From: an uncultured Dialister sp.
GTDB taxonomy: Bacteria; Bacillota; Negativicutes; Veillonellales; Dialisteraceae
Assembly: GCA_900543165.1 (NCBI GenBank)
Contig: UQQQ01000016.1
Location: 1-37,863 of the forward strand
Direction of reading: 5' to 3'
DNA: 37,863 nucleotides
The notes beneath the pieces were generated by a model. The model was not told the origin of the DNA. It searched no databases and saw nothing but the letters and a program-made list of their open reading frames with translations. Of this stretch, positions 23,271-30,933 are shown one piece after another; position 1 is the stretch's first letter, and each line of letters starts with the position of its first letter. Both the position numbers and the translations under genes were made by a program.

Positions 23271-24959
23271 CTAAAATTTCCAGCTTACAGTAAATCCGGG
23301 AACCCATTTCTTGGTGTGATAGCCTTCGGGTTTGTACAGGCTACGACTTATAAAGGCATCATAGGAAAGCCCTGAGGAAAAGTTTCCCCGAAGACCCAAT
23401 GCCATACCTGCTATGGTGCGGCCCACCAGAACATCAGTAGATACACCGTATACGCTGCCTACATCCAGTCCCAGGTAGATATCGCTATGAAGGGTGGGAA
23501 TGTTGGAAGATAGTTCATTTCTCAGGTACCATCCACTTTCTCCCATTAGGGTATATTCTCCATCAAAACCTCTGACGGTATATCTATTTCCTATGCTTAT
23601 GGCATCTACGCCGTATAGCCTATTTCCTTTTGTATTCCATTGTCCATGAAGGGAGCTGGAAAAGGATGCTTGACGATGCCCCATTGTAAACGGCTGCTGC
23701 CAGTCGATGTCAAAGAGCCACATCTGGTACCTTGTTTTTGGAGAATCGGGATAGGTATTTTCTTTTTGGGCACCCATCCAGCCGGTTCCTTGTTTATGCC
23801 CCAGTCGTACATAGAGTGTATTTCTTCCCATATATATGCGATCAGATAATCCAACCTCTAAAGCAGTGGTATCCATGGCTTGTACGGGGATTTCCATGTC
23901 GTTAATAAAGTAATGGGAGTCTCTCTTGATCATAGAAATATCCAGTGCTTTTCTTTCTGATTGGGAACGAGAAATCATATGGTCATAGGTGAAGCGGGTG
24001 GTCTGCGTCTTCCCGCTGCTGATAAAGTCATAAGGGATACCGGCAACGGTTTGATGATAGTGGCTGCGATTGTGGCTGATAGTCAGACGGTCTTTCCCTT
24101 TCGGGATCGTATAGGAAAAGCTCTGATACCGACTCCCCTTTTCAGAGCCTCTCCGACTTCCATCCAATACAGCAGATAGTTGTAAGGTATCATTGGCATG
24201 AAATACATCATCAAAAACAATGCCTGCATTCCATTGGTATTTCCCTGTTTCTTTCATTCCGGAGTCATCTAACGATAGCATCCCATGGACTTGCTTTCCC
24301 TGTTGCACGGTGAGTTCCAGGTCTGAATAGCCGGCCTTAGCCGTAGGAAGTATTTTCATGGACACCTCTTGGGACGATACTCGTTTCATATTTTCCAGGC
24401 CTTCCTCCAGCATGCGAAGGTTCAAGAGGTCTCCGTCCCGGATGGGGAATGCGTTCTGCCAGGGAAGTTTCTTACTGTCCTTGCTGTAGATGACCTGATG
24501 CAGTTTACCGGGCAAACATAATAAATGAAGAGTGCCTGCAGAAATATTCTGCTCAGGAATCACGACCTGGGTGGTCACATAGCCTTTATCTTGCAGCTTT
24601 TGATTGAGTATTCTCACTAGTTTCTCTATGTCGTTCATGCTCAATTTCTGCTTTTCGTAGGCATGCACCTTGTCGTTCAAGAAATCCAGTTCTTCCGGTA
24701 GACCTTCTAGATGAATTTCGTCCACATAAAAAGCAGCCATCGAGGGAGAGATGTCCTGTGTCTCTTTCTCGATGGCTGCTTTTTCTACTTTTATGCGGAG
24801 CAGAACGGCTCTGTCTTTTTTCCATTGTTCCAATTGCCGAGCTTGGTTCAGCTGTTCCTGCTGTATAAAAGGCTCAGATGCCTTTATGGCAGAAACCGGC
24901 AGCGTATACAGTATAGAAAGTAATAAAGCAGCTATAAGAATCGGTGTACTTCTTTTCAT
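23271..24959 (-). CDS. Two-partner secretion outer-membrane transporter TpsB (ShlB/FhaC type)
   Basis: This Omp85-superfamily pore of 562 residues exports the TpsA protein encoded just downstream. It has a signal peptide (residues 1-27), a helical region rich in Gln/Glu/Lys (30-70), and POTRA domains (about 75-220, with FYVDEIHLEGLP, IEKLVRILNQKLQDKGYVTT and VIPEQNISAGTLHL). A 16-strand barrel follows. The conserved L6 loop motif VRGFDGE is at about residue 466, and the chain ends in Trp-Lys-Phe, the usual terminal aromatic of outer-membrane proteins. The gap to tpsA is 97 bp with no terminator, so they form one operon. Its presence implies an outer membrane, consistent with Negativicutes. 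Confidence 0.93.
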   Translation of the reverse strand: MKRSTPILIAALLLSILYTLPVSAIKASEPFIQQEQLNQARQLEQWKKDRAVLLRIKVEKAAIEKETQDISPSMAAFYVDEIHLEGLPEELDFLNDKVHAYEKQKLSMNDIEKLVRILNQKLQDKGYVTTQVVIPEQNISAGTLHLLCLPGKLHQVIYSKDSKKLPWQNAFPIRDGDLLNLRMLEEGLENMKRVSSQEVSMKILPTAKAGYSDLELTVQQGKQVHGMLSLDDSGMKETGKYQWNAGIVFDDVFHANDTLQLSAVLDGSRRGSEKGSRYQSFSYTIPKGKDRLTISHNRSHYHQTVAGIPYDFISSGKTQTTRFTYDHMISRSQSERKALDISMIKRDSHYFINDMEIPVQAMDTTALEVGLSDRIYMGRNTLYVRLGHKQGTGWMGAQKENTYPDSPKTRYQMWLFDIDWQQPFTMGHRQASFSSSLHGQWNTKGNRLYGVDAISIGNRYTVRGFDGEYTLMGESGWYLRNELSSNIPTLHSDIYLGLDVGSVYGVSTDVLVGRTIAGMALGLRGNFSSGLSYDAFISRSLYKPEGYHTKKWVPGFTVSWKF

Positions 24960-25023
24960 GTTCCCATATTCTTCTCAAAATGATAGATTTTCGTTACTTT
25001 CTTTAGAGAATATGCTACTGCTT

Positions 25024-25080
25024 TTGCTAAAGCTTAGCAAGTAGGGAAACCCGGAAAATAACCGGAATTATCCGGAATGA
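25024..25080. promoter_or_regulatory. Possible operator region upstream of tpsB
   Basis: TTGCTAAAGCTTAGCAA (25024-25040) is a perfect palindrome with 7-bp arms. It is followed by three CCGGAA repeats starting at 25051, 25062 and 25072, spaced 11 and 10 bases, about one helical turn. It lies 65-120 bases upstream of the tpsB start. Helically phased direct repeats beside a palindrome are typical of regulator binding sites; the regulator is unknown. Confidence 0.5.
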
Positions 25081-25296
25081 GAACTAACAATAATAGTAGG
25101 TTCAAACTAACAGTATCGATAAAATCTGATTTTTCCATAGATATTTTATACTATTACAACACATAGCCAATCAGAAACATCATATAGCAGCTGATGCTAA
25201 AGAGCTATTTCCATAACATAATCTAATAGATACCCAAAGCCTCAGTTATATGGAGGCCAATAAATGTCTATTTTCGAGACATTTCAAAAATGCGTA

Positions 25297-25317
25297 CCAA
25301 TGTAGATTGCACACTAT
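25297..25317 (+). repeat. Right copy of 21-bp direct repeat flanking the TPS island
   Basis: CCAATGTAGAT followed by TGCACACTAT matches 13630-13650 at 18 of 21 positions in the same orientation. It sits at the point where the AT-rich island gives way to GC-richer chromosome. Confidence 0.5.
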
Positions 25318-25356
25318 GGAAGTCAAGGCGTTAAAGATAAAAAACATCCCCTGTGA

Positions 25357-25431
25357 TCAGGGCGCCTCCGCTTCAGTCCCCGCCTCACTTTCGCAAAGCG
25401 GCAGGTCGTAGCGAAACACGTCCAGCCGCAT
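25357..25431 (-). CDS. Possible 24-residue small protein or small RNA unit
   Basis: On the minus strand ATG at 25431 opens MRLDVFRYDLPLCESEAG and stops with TGA at 25357, preceded by AGAGG. A terminator-like hairpin (CCCTG/CAGGG, 25349-25362, then ATG and six Ts) overlaps the stop, and a TATACAAT/TATTAT sequence lies upstream near 25468. It thus has the parts of a compact independent unit, divergent from cobO. The region is GC-rich against its AT-rich left flank. The coding potential is unproven; it may be a small RNA or nothing. Confidence 0.3.
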   Translation of the reverse strand: MRLDVFRYDLPLCESEAGTEAEAP

Positions 25432-25469
25432 TCCTCTTTTTCACACTTTCTCCTCTTCCCTTCGTATTG

Positions 25470-25475
25470 TATAAT
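25470..25475 (+). promoter_or_regulatory. -10 box upstream of cobO
   Basis: TATAAT lies 80 bases before the cobO start within TTGTATAATATAGG. The -35 region is only a weak match (TTTCTC at 17 bases). No cobalamin riboswitch core could be recognised between here and the gene. Confidence 0.45.
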
Positions 25476-25555
25476 ATAGGTATCAATAGACGGAAGGTCT
25501 AGCAATTTTACTCATCATTCCTTTGCCTGTCAGATTTCCCCCAAGGAGGTCTTTT

Positions 25556-26131
25556 ATGAAAGGATATATCGAAGTCTATACCGGTGATGGAAAAGGGAAA
25601 ACCACCGCTGCCATCGGACTTGCCGTCCGTGCCGTCGGTGCCGGAAAGAAAGTCTGTTTTATTCAGTTTATGAAGTCACTCGCCTATTCCGAACAGAAGA
25701 TCCTGCCGGGACTTCAGGGCCTGACACTCATCACTTTGGGTAAACCATATTTCATTGCAAAAGAGGGTATGCTCTCCGAAGAAGAGATCAAAGCCTGGGG
25801 CTCCGCATTGCGCGTCTACCCCGCAGGGCGTCCGCCGAAAGAATATCGCGACATGGTCCTCAAGGGGATCGAGGATGCGGTCAAAGCAGTCTCCAAAGAC
25901 TATGATCTCGTTGTTTTAGACGAATACAACATGGCGTATTGGTATGACCTTGCGACCGAGGAGGATACGAAGCGCATTCTCGCCGCCAGAAGCCCGGACT
26001 GCGAACTCGTCTTCACGGGAAGAAATGCGCCGAAGATCATTCTTGACGCCGCCGACCTCATCACAGAAATGAAAAAGATCCGGCATTACTACGACAAGGG
26101 CGTGGAATGTCGAAAGGGAATAGAGAATTGA
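25556..26131 (+). CDS. cobO: ATP:corrinoid adenosyltransferase, CobO/BtuR type
   Basis: This enzyme transfers the adenosyl group from ATP to cob(I)alamin or its precursors to make coenzyme B12. The protein is 191 residues. The P-loop GDGKGKTTAA is at residues 10-19. LVVLDEYNMAYWYDL, VFTGRNAPKIILDAADLITEM and the closing HYYDKGVECRKGIEN are family signatures. The start at 25556 has AAGGAGG 7 bases upstream; a longer reading from 25523 lacks a ribosome site. It is the first plus-strand gene after the island, 70 bp before ptsI. Confidence 0.95.
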   Translation: MKGYIEVYTGDGKGKTTAAIGLAVRAVGAGKKVCFIQFMKSLAYSEQKILPGLQGLTLITLGKPYFIAKEGMLSEEEIKAWGSALRVYPAGRPPKEYRDMVLKGIEDAVKAVSKDYDLVVLDEYNMAYWYDLATEEDTKRILAARSPDCELVFTGRNAPKIILDAADLITEMKKIRHYYDKGVECRKGIEN

Positions 26132-26201
26132 GATAAAAAGGCTTGTAGAAACGCCCCTTGAGCCCGATTGATTTACAATACAAAACGAAAGGATACCACC
26201 T

Positions 26202-27830
26202 ATGCTTACCATTCATGGCAAAAGTATTTCCGGCATGGTCACGATCGGCCCGCTGCGTATCTTCCGACACCAGCCGATGGATTTCGTCCGCACGGAGATC
26301 GAAAAACCGGAGACCGAAGTCGCACGCTTTGACTCCGCGCGCAATGCAGCCGCTGTCAAGATGAAGGAATTCTATCAGGAAGCCATCTCTCATGTCGGCT
26401 TGGATAACGCTTCGATTTTCAAAGTCTATCAGCAGATGATGACAGACTCTGAATTCGTTGACGCGGTCAAGTCTATCATCCGGAAGCAGAGCGTCAATGC
26501 AGAGTACGCCATCCAGCAGGCGGAGCAGAACTTCACCCGTATCTATGAAGCAGATCCGGACGACTACGTCCATGGCCAGATCACTGACCTTGCGGAAGTC
26601 GCACGCATCCTGCTCCGCACACTCCGTCAGAAGCAGGCTCTCTTCTCTTCGGATGAGCCTTGCATCCTCTATGCGGATGACCTCACACCAAGCGAGACCA
26701 TCCAGATGGATACGACAAAGATCTTAGGCTTCGTGACGAAGGAAGGCACTCCGACTTCACACACTGCGATCCTCGCCCGTGCGCTCGGCGTCCCTGCGAT
26801 CGTTGCGACCGGAACGGATGTCGATGCCACCCACGATGGGAAGACCGCCGTCATCGATGGCTTCTCCGGCGTTGTCTACCTCGAACCGACACCGGCTATC
26901 CTCTCCGGCATGAAAGAGAAACAGAGCCAGAGCATCCACCTGAAAGAGCTCCTGCAGCAGCTGAAGGGCCTTCCGAGCGAAACGATCGACGGCCACCGTG
27001 TCGAAGTCGCAGCGAACGTTTCCTCTGCCTCTGACCTTTCTGCCGTCCTCAAGAATGACGCGGAAGGCATCGGCCTCTTCCGCAGCGAATTCATCTACAT
27101 GGGCCGTGAAAAGCTGCCGTCTGAAGAAGAGCAATTCAATATCTATAAGCTTGCGATCGAGACCATGGCCGGCAAGCGTGTCATCATCCGTACCCTCGAC
27201 ATCGGCGCAGACAAAGAAGCCTCCGCTTTCCATCTGCCGAAAGAGGAGAATCCAGCGCTCGGTCTGCGCGCAATCCGCATCTCCCTGAAGCGCCCGGAGA
27301 TCTTCAAAGTCCAGCTCCGCGCCATCCTCCGCGCCAGCGCCTATGGCAAAGCGGCCATCATGTTCCCCCTCATCACTTCCGTCTGGGAAGTGTGGAAGGC
27401 GAAGGAAATCCTGACAGAAGTCCGGATGGAGCTCGATAAGAAAGGCATCGCTTACGATAAGCAGATGGAAATCGGCATCATGATCGAGACACCGGCCGCT
27501 GCACTCATCAGCGATAAGCTCGCAAAAGAGGTCGACTTCTTCTCCATCGGGACGAATGACCTCTCGCAGTACACGCTAGTCGTCGATCGCACCAGCCGTA
27601 ACCTGACCGATTTCTTCAATCCGCATCACCCCGCCGTCCTGAAGCTCATCCAGATGACGGTAGAAAATGCACACAAAGCCGGCATCTGGGTCGGCATGTG
27701 CGGGGAGCTCGGCAGTGATCTCTCCATCACGGAGACTTTCCTTAAAATGGGCGTCGATGAATTCTCCGTCGCTCCCTACTCCGTACTTCCGCTCCGTCAG
27801 CAGATCCGAGGAATCGATCTGAAAAAATAA
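26202..27830 (+). CDS. ptsI: PTS enzyme I (phosphoenolpyruvate-protein phosphotransferase)
   Basis: This is the first, sugar-nonspecific enzyme of the PTS, passing phosphate from PEP to HPr. It has 542 residues. The active-site His is H187 in GTPTSHTAILARALGVPAIV. The PEP-binding domain has GIGLFRSEFIYMGR, RTLDIGADKE, GLRAIRISLKRPEIF, MIETPAA, FFSIGTNDLSQYTL and the Cys in GMCGELGSD. GAAAGGAT lies about 8 bases before the ATG. HPr (ptsH), usually adjacent, is not in this window. A strong terminator follows. Confidence 0.95.
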   Translation: MLTIHGKSISGMVTIGPLRIFRHQPMDFVRTEIEKPETEVARFDSARNAAAVKMKEFYQEAISHVGLDNASIFKVYQQMMTDSEFVDAVKSIIRKQSVNAEYAIQQAEQNFTRIYEADPDDYVHGQITDLAEVARILLRTLRQKQALFSSDEPCILYADDLTPSETIQMDTTKILGFVTKEGTPTSHTAILARALGVPAIVATGTDVDATHDGKTAVIDGFSGVVYLEPTPAILSGMKEKQSQSIHLKELLQQLKGLPSETIDGHRVEVAANVSSASDLSAVLKNDAEGIGLFRSEFIYMGREKLPSEEEQFNIYKLAIETMAGKRVIIRTLDIGADKEASAFHLPKEENPALGLRAIRISLKRPEIFKVQLRAILRASAYGKAAIMFPLITSVWEVWKAKEILTEVRMELDKKGIAYDKQMEIGIMIETPAAALISDKLAKEVDFFSIGTNDLSQYTLVVDRTSRNLTDFFNPHHPAVLKLIQMTVENAHKAGIWVGMCGELGSDLSITETFLKMGVDEFSVAPYSVLPLRQQIRGIDLKK

Positions 27831-27866
27831 TTTCTAAGGAAACACTGCGTAAATCCTGATTAACCA

Positions 27867-27913
27867 TAAAAATACCGTACACATGCTTCATCGCATGTGT
27901 ACGGTATTTTTTT
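27867..27913. terminator. Strong bidirectional terminator between ptsI and cinA
   Basis: A perfect 16-bp stem, AATACCGTACACATGC with GCATGTGTACGGTATT and a TTCATC loop, is flanked by As on the left and a T-run on the right. It can terminate both the plus-strand ptsI transcript and the convergent minus-strand cinA transcript. A lone family B end (TAAGGAAACACTG) lies just before it at 27835. Confidence 0.95.
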
Positions 27914-27983
27914 ACTATCAGTAGAAAGCACTTGTAAACTCTATTCTTTTATAAAAAGCAACGACACGTTGACGAAAGACTTC

Positions 27984-28075
27984 GCACCACCATTTCTCAT
28001 TTCGCATTCGCGCAAAGCTCCTCACCGAAATCCATGGACGCATCGCCCGTGGGGATTCGCTTCGAGCCCAATCCG
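27984..28075 (+). repeat. Diverged right part of composite element (family A)
   Basis: CACCACCATTTCTCATTTCGC, GCAAAGCTCCTCACC, ATCCATGGACG and CCCGTGGGGATTCG follow the block order of family A with many substitutions. It lies beside the 3' end of cinA. Confidence 0.6.
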
Positions 28076-28089
28076 CCTATACAGAAAGC

Positions 28090-29343
28090 CTACCTGTCCT
28101 CCCCCGTCATCTTCCTCACATACTCCATCACATAGTACATCGCTTTCTCTGCAGCAGCATAGCGGACACTTTTTCGCGAGCCCAGAAAATGTTCTTCATG
28201 GACCTCCGTGCCACGACTGCCCGCGACGGCAATGAAGACGGTGCCTTCGGGCTCGCCGCGTTCCCCTCTTCCCGGGCCTGCGTAGCCTGTCGTCGAGACG
28301 GCAATGTCTGACGCATACAGCCGGCGGCTGCCCTCTGCCATCTCTTTTGCCGTTTCTCCGCTGACTGCCGTATAGCGAGAAAGTGTCTCCGCGGAGACCC
28401 CCAGCACCTTTTCTTTGGCCTCATTCCAGTATGTGACCGCGCTTCCTTTGAAATACGCAGAGCTTCCCGGGAGATCCGTCATCAGTTTTCCGATGAGGCC
28501 GCCCGTGCAGGACTCGGCCGCGCTCACGGAAAGATGCGTCTCTTCCAGAAGAGACACGAGGTCTTCCCGCACATGCTGCTCGATGTGATAGTCAGATACG
28601 GGGAGGCGCTTCCTGAGCTCTGTCACCAGCGGTGACATCAGCGCATAGGCTACCTCAGCGGTTTCTGCTTTCGCTGTCACACGAAGAGCGATATAGCCGG
28701 GTCGTGCAAGAAGTGCGATGGTGGGATTTCCCTGCGCTTGGATGAGATCCATGATGGTTTCTTCGATCTCCGCCTCCGTTCTATCAGGAATCGGCAAGAT
28801 CATGGAGCGGATCGTCCCCATCTTGCCCAGCCGCTTCATAAGCCACGGCAGCATGTGCTTCTCCGCCATCATTTTCATTTCAAAAGGCGGGCCGGGAAGA
28901 TGGATGAGAAATTTCCCATGGTTTTCCAGCGCTGAGCCACTTGCAGAGCCCACCTCGTTCGTCAGAAGCTGCGCCCCTTTCGCAAACCACGCCTGACGAG
29001 AAAGTGACGGACGGTAAGGACGTCCTTTTTCTTTGTAATACGCCGCGAGGCGCTCTGATTCTTTTGGGAAAAGCTCATAGGAAAGTCCCAGCGCTTCCGC
29101 GCCGATTCGTTTCGTGATATCTCCCTGCGTCGAGCCGAGACCACCCGAGGTGATGACAAGATCTGCTCGGGAGAGCGCCGTTTCAAAAGCTGCTCTCATC
29201 CGCTCAGGGGTATCTCCCACCGTCGTCATAAAAGCGACCGTAAAGCCGTGTTCATTCATGAGCTCTGCCAGATAACGGCTGTTTTCATTATCAATTTCAC
29301 CCAGCAGAAGCTCGGTGCCGGTGGTGATGATTTCTGTGATCAT
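28090..29343 (-). CDS. cinA: CinA: competence/damage-inducible protein, NMN deamidase
   Basis: This 417-residue, two-domain protein combines an N-terminal MoaB/MogA-like (COG1058) domain with ITTGTELLLGEIDNENS and TSGGLGSTQGDITKR, and a C-terminal CinA domain with SAAESCTGGLIGKLMTDLPGSS and FKGSAVTYWNEAKEKVLGV. The C-terminal domain deamidates nicotinamide mononucleotide in pyridine nucleotide recycling; the N-terminal domain is linked to ADP-ribose hydrolysis in some members. AAGGAG lies 7 bases upstream of the ATG. In many Firmicutes it sits after rimO/pgsA and before recA; here rimO is upstream but pgsA and recA are absent. Confidence 0.95.
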   Translation of the reverse strand: MITEIITTGTELLLGEIDNENSRYLAELMNEHGFTVAFMTTVGDTPERMRAAFETALSRADLVITSGGLGSTQGDITKRIGAEALGLSYELFPKESERLAAYYKEKGRPYRPSLSRQAWFAKGAQLLTNEVGSASGSALENHGKFLIHLPGPPFEMKMMAEKHMLPWLMKRLGKMGTIRSMILPIPDRTEAEIEETIMDLIQAQGNPTIALLARPGYIALRVTAKAETAEVAYALMSPLVTELRKRLPVSDYHIEQHVREDLVSLLEETHLSVSAAESCTGGLIGKLMTDLPGSSAYFKGSAVTYWNEAKEKVLGVSAETLSRYTAVSGETAKEMAEGSRRLYASDIAVSTTGYAGPGRGERGEPEGTVFIAVAGSRGTEVHEEHFLGSRKSVRYAAAEKAMYYVMEYVRKMTGEDR

Positions 29344-29390
29344 GCATGTTCTCCTTGATGGGCTGTCGGAAGAAAAGGGGTTGGGGGTAG

Positions 29391-29590
29391 AAGTGACTGG
29401 TGACTTGAATGCTACTTTCGGGCATTGCCCTATTTATACTCCGCGGCGCTTCTATATTTTTATGCGCCGCACTACCATTTCGCATTTCTCATTTCTAATT
29501 TCTCATTCAATCGAGGCTTTCATTCACAATCAAGGAGTAGCGCGCCCCGTGGGCTAACCTTGAACCCATCAACTTGAACCTTGAACCCCT
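29391..29590 (+). repeat. Full-length composite intergenic element (family A)
   Basis: GTGACTGGTGACTTG, ATGCTACTTTCGGGCATTG, a CGCGGCGC/GCGCCGC hairpin (about 29443-29470), CATTTCGCATTTCTC, TTTCTAATTTCTCATTC, AATCAAGGAGTAGCG, GGGCTAACC and CTTGAACC tandems lie in the same order as 4028-4202. It ends 3 bases before the rimO stop codon and fills the rimO-cinA gap. Confidence 0.85.
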
Positions 29591-29592
29591 TT

Positions 29593-30933
29593 TTATTCTT
29601 TTACTTCCGCGATCAGATCATACGCATATCCGTCGATGATATGGACGCTCACGAAATCACCGGGTTTCAGATCCCCCGGATTGTCGATATACACATTCCC
29701 GTCGACTTCGGGCGCCTGATAGGAGGTGCGGCCCTTGGCCTGCCTATGACCTTCTCCATCCTCGATGATTTCCTCGACGAGGACTTCCGCGTCGGTATCA
29801 ATGAGGCGTTCATTGTTTTCTTCCGAAATCCCGGCCTGAATCGCCATCAGCTGGTGGTAGCGGTCTTCCTTCACCTCTTCAGCGATCTGGTCCGTCATGC
29901 GCGCCGCAGGCGTGCCATCCTGTGGGGAAAACTGGAAGGCTCCCATATCATCGAATTTGATTTCCTGAATGAAGTCACAAAGCTCCTGAAAATCAGCCTC
30001 TGTCTCTCCGGGGAATCCGACCATGAGTGTCGTGCGGATGGTCATACGCGGGCTGGCGGCGCGGAGCTTCCGAAGAAGCGCATAGATGCTCTCCGAGGAG
30101 TCGCGGCGGTGCATACGGGTAAGTACGGCATTGCTGATATGCTGCAGCGGAATGTCCACGTACTTACAGATCTTATCTTCGTGCAGGATAACGTCCAAAA
30201 GCTCATCATCAAAGTAGGTCGGATAAAGATAGAAGAGACGGATCCACTTCACACCGTCGATCTTGACAAGCTCTCGAAGGAGGCTTGCCAGATTCGTCCC
30301 GAGGTCGCGACCGTAGCAGGAAAGATCCTGCGCGATGAGGTTGAATTCACGCACCCCTTCCGCTGCCAGACGTCTCACTTCATGGACGATGGAAGAAATC
30401 GGGCGGCTTCTCATCGGCCCGCGTACATAGGGGATGTAGCAGAACGTGCAGCCATTGCTGCAGCCTTCAGCGATCTTCACATAGGCGGTATATTTCGGCG
30501 TCAGCGAAGCACGCGGGATCAGCTCTTCATTCGCACAGGGAATGGTACCAAATTTAAACACTTTTTCTCCGCCGTTGGCATAGGATTCATTCACGGCATC
30601 CAGAATATCCTGCCATGAGTCCGTGCCGATGAAAATATCGACTTCCGGAATCTCCTTCGCGAGCGCTTCCTTGTACTGCTGCGAGAGGCAGCCGGCGGCC
30701 ACAAGACGTTCACAGACACCTGTTTTCTTGTATTCCGTGGTTTCCAGAATGGTCTGGATCGACTCTTCCTTGGCCGGATCGATGAATGTGCAGGTATTGA
30801 TGATGATGACATGCGCTTCTGCCAGATCTTCGGTCAGTTCATAGCCGGCTTTCTCCATGATGCCCACCATCATTTCCGTATCGACCAGGTTCTTCGAGCA
30901 ACCAAGGCTGATAAATCCTAATTTCTTCGTCAC
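29593..30933 (-). CDS. rimO: Ribosomal protein S12 methylthiotransferase RimO
   Basis: This radical-SAM enzyme adds a methylthio group to an Asp of ribosomal protein S12. It has 446 residues. The N-terminal UPF0004 domain starts KKLGFISLGCSKNLVDTE. The radical SAM cluster motif is CSNGCTFCYIP (CxxxCxxC) near residue 160. A TRAM domain ends the chain (VDGNVYIDNPGDLKPGDFV). The start is a GTG at 30933: GGAGG is 9 bases upstream, and the preceding gene's stop overlaps it (GTGA), showing translational coupling. A longer reading from 30969 would add 12 residues unlike the family. Confidence 0.95.
   Translation of the reverse strand: MTKKLGFISLGCSKNLVDTEMMVGIMEKAGYELTEDLAEAHVIIINTCTFIDPAKEESIQTILETTEYKKTGVCERLVAAGCLSQQYKEALAKEIPEVDIFIGTDSWQDILDAVNESYANGGEKVFKFGTIPCANEELIPRASLTPKYTAYVKIAEGCSNGCTFCYIPYVRGPMRSRPISSIVHEVRRLAAEGVREFNLIAQDLSCYGRDLGTNLASLLRELVKIDGVKWIRLFYLYPTYFDDELLDVILHEDKICKYVDIPLQHISNAVLTRMHRRDSSESIYALLRKLRAASPRMTIRTTLMVGFPGETEADFQELCDFIQEIKFDDMGAFQFSPQDGTPAARMTDQIAEEVKEDRYHQLMAIQAGISEENNERLIDTDAEVLVEEIIEDGEGHRQAKGRTSYQAPEVDGNVYIDNPGDLKPGDFVSVHIIDGYAYDLIAEVKE

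Larger units (their letters stand above)
24960..25356. other. AT-rich leader region of the TPS operon
   Basis: No gene is seen here. It holds the palindrome and CCGGAA repeats described separately, a minus-strand TATAAA within GTATAAAATATC near 25146-25154, an inverted repeat AATGTCT/AGACATT at 25263-25283, and the right direct repeat. The strongly AT-rich composition changes abruptly to GC-rich at about 25350, which I take as the island edge. Confidence 0.5.

Noticed and set aside
13740..24959. Prophage or integrative element
   Set aside because: No integrase, transposase, tRNA attachment site or phage structural genes were found; only a short direct repeat suggests a recombination event.
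25323..25505. A 60-codon minus-strand frame with Cys and Arg clusters
   Set aside because: It begins with TTG without a ribosome site; the better supported starts in this stretch are in other frames, reported as one low-confidence unit.
25360..25555. Cobalamin riboswitch upstream of cobO
   Set aside because: I looked for the B12-box (GCCACTG-like) and conserved helices and found none; only a -10 box is visible.
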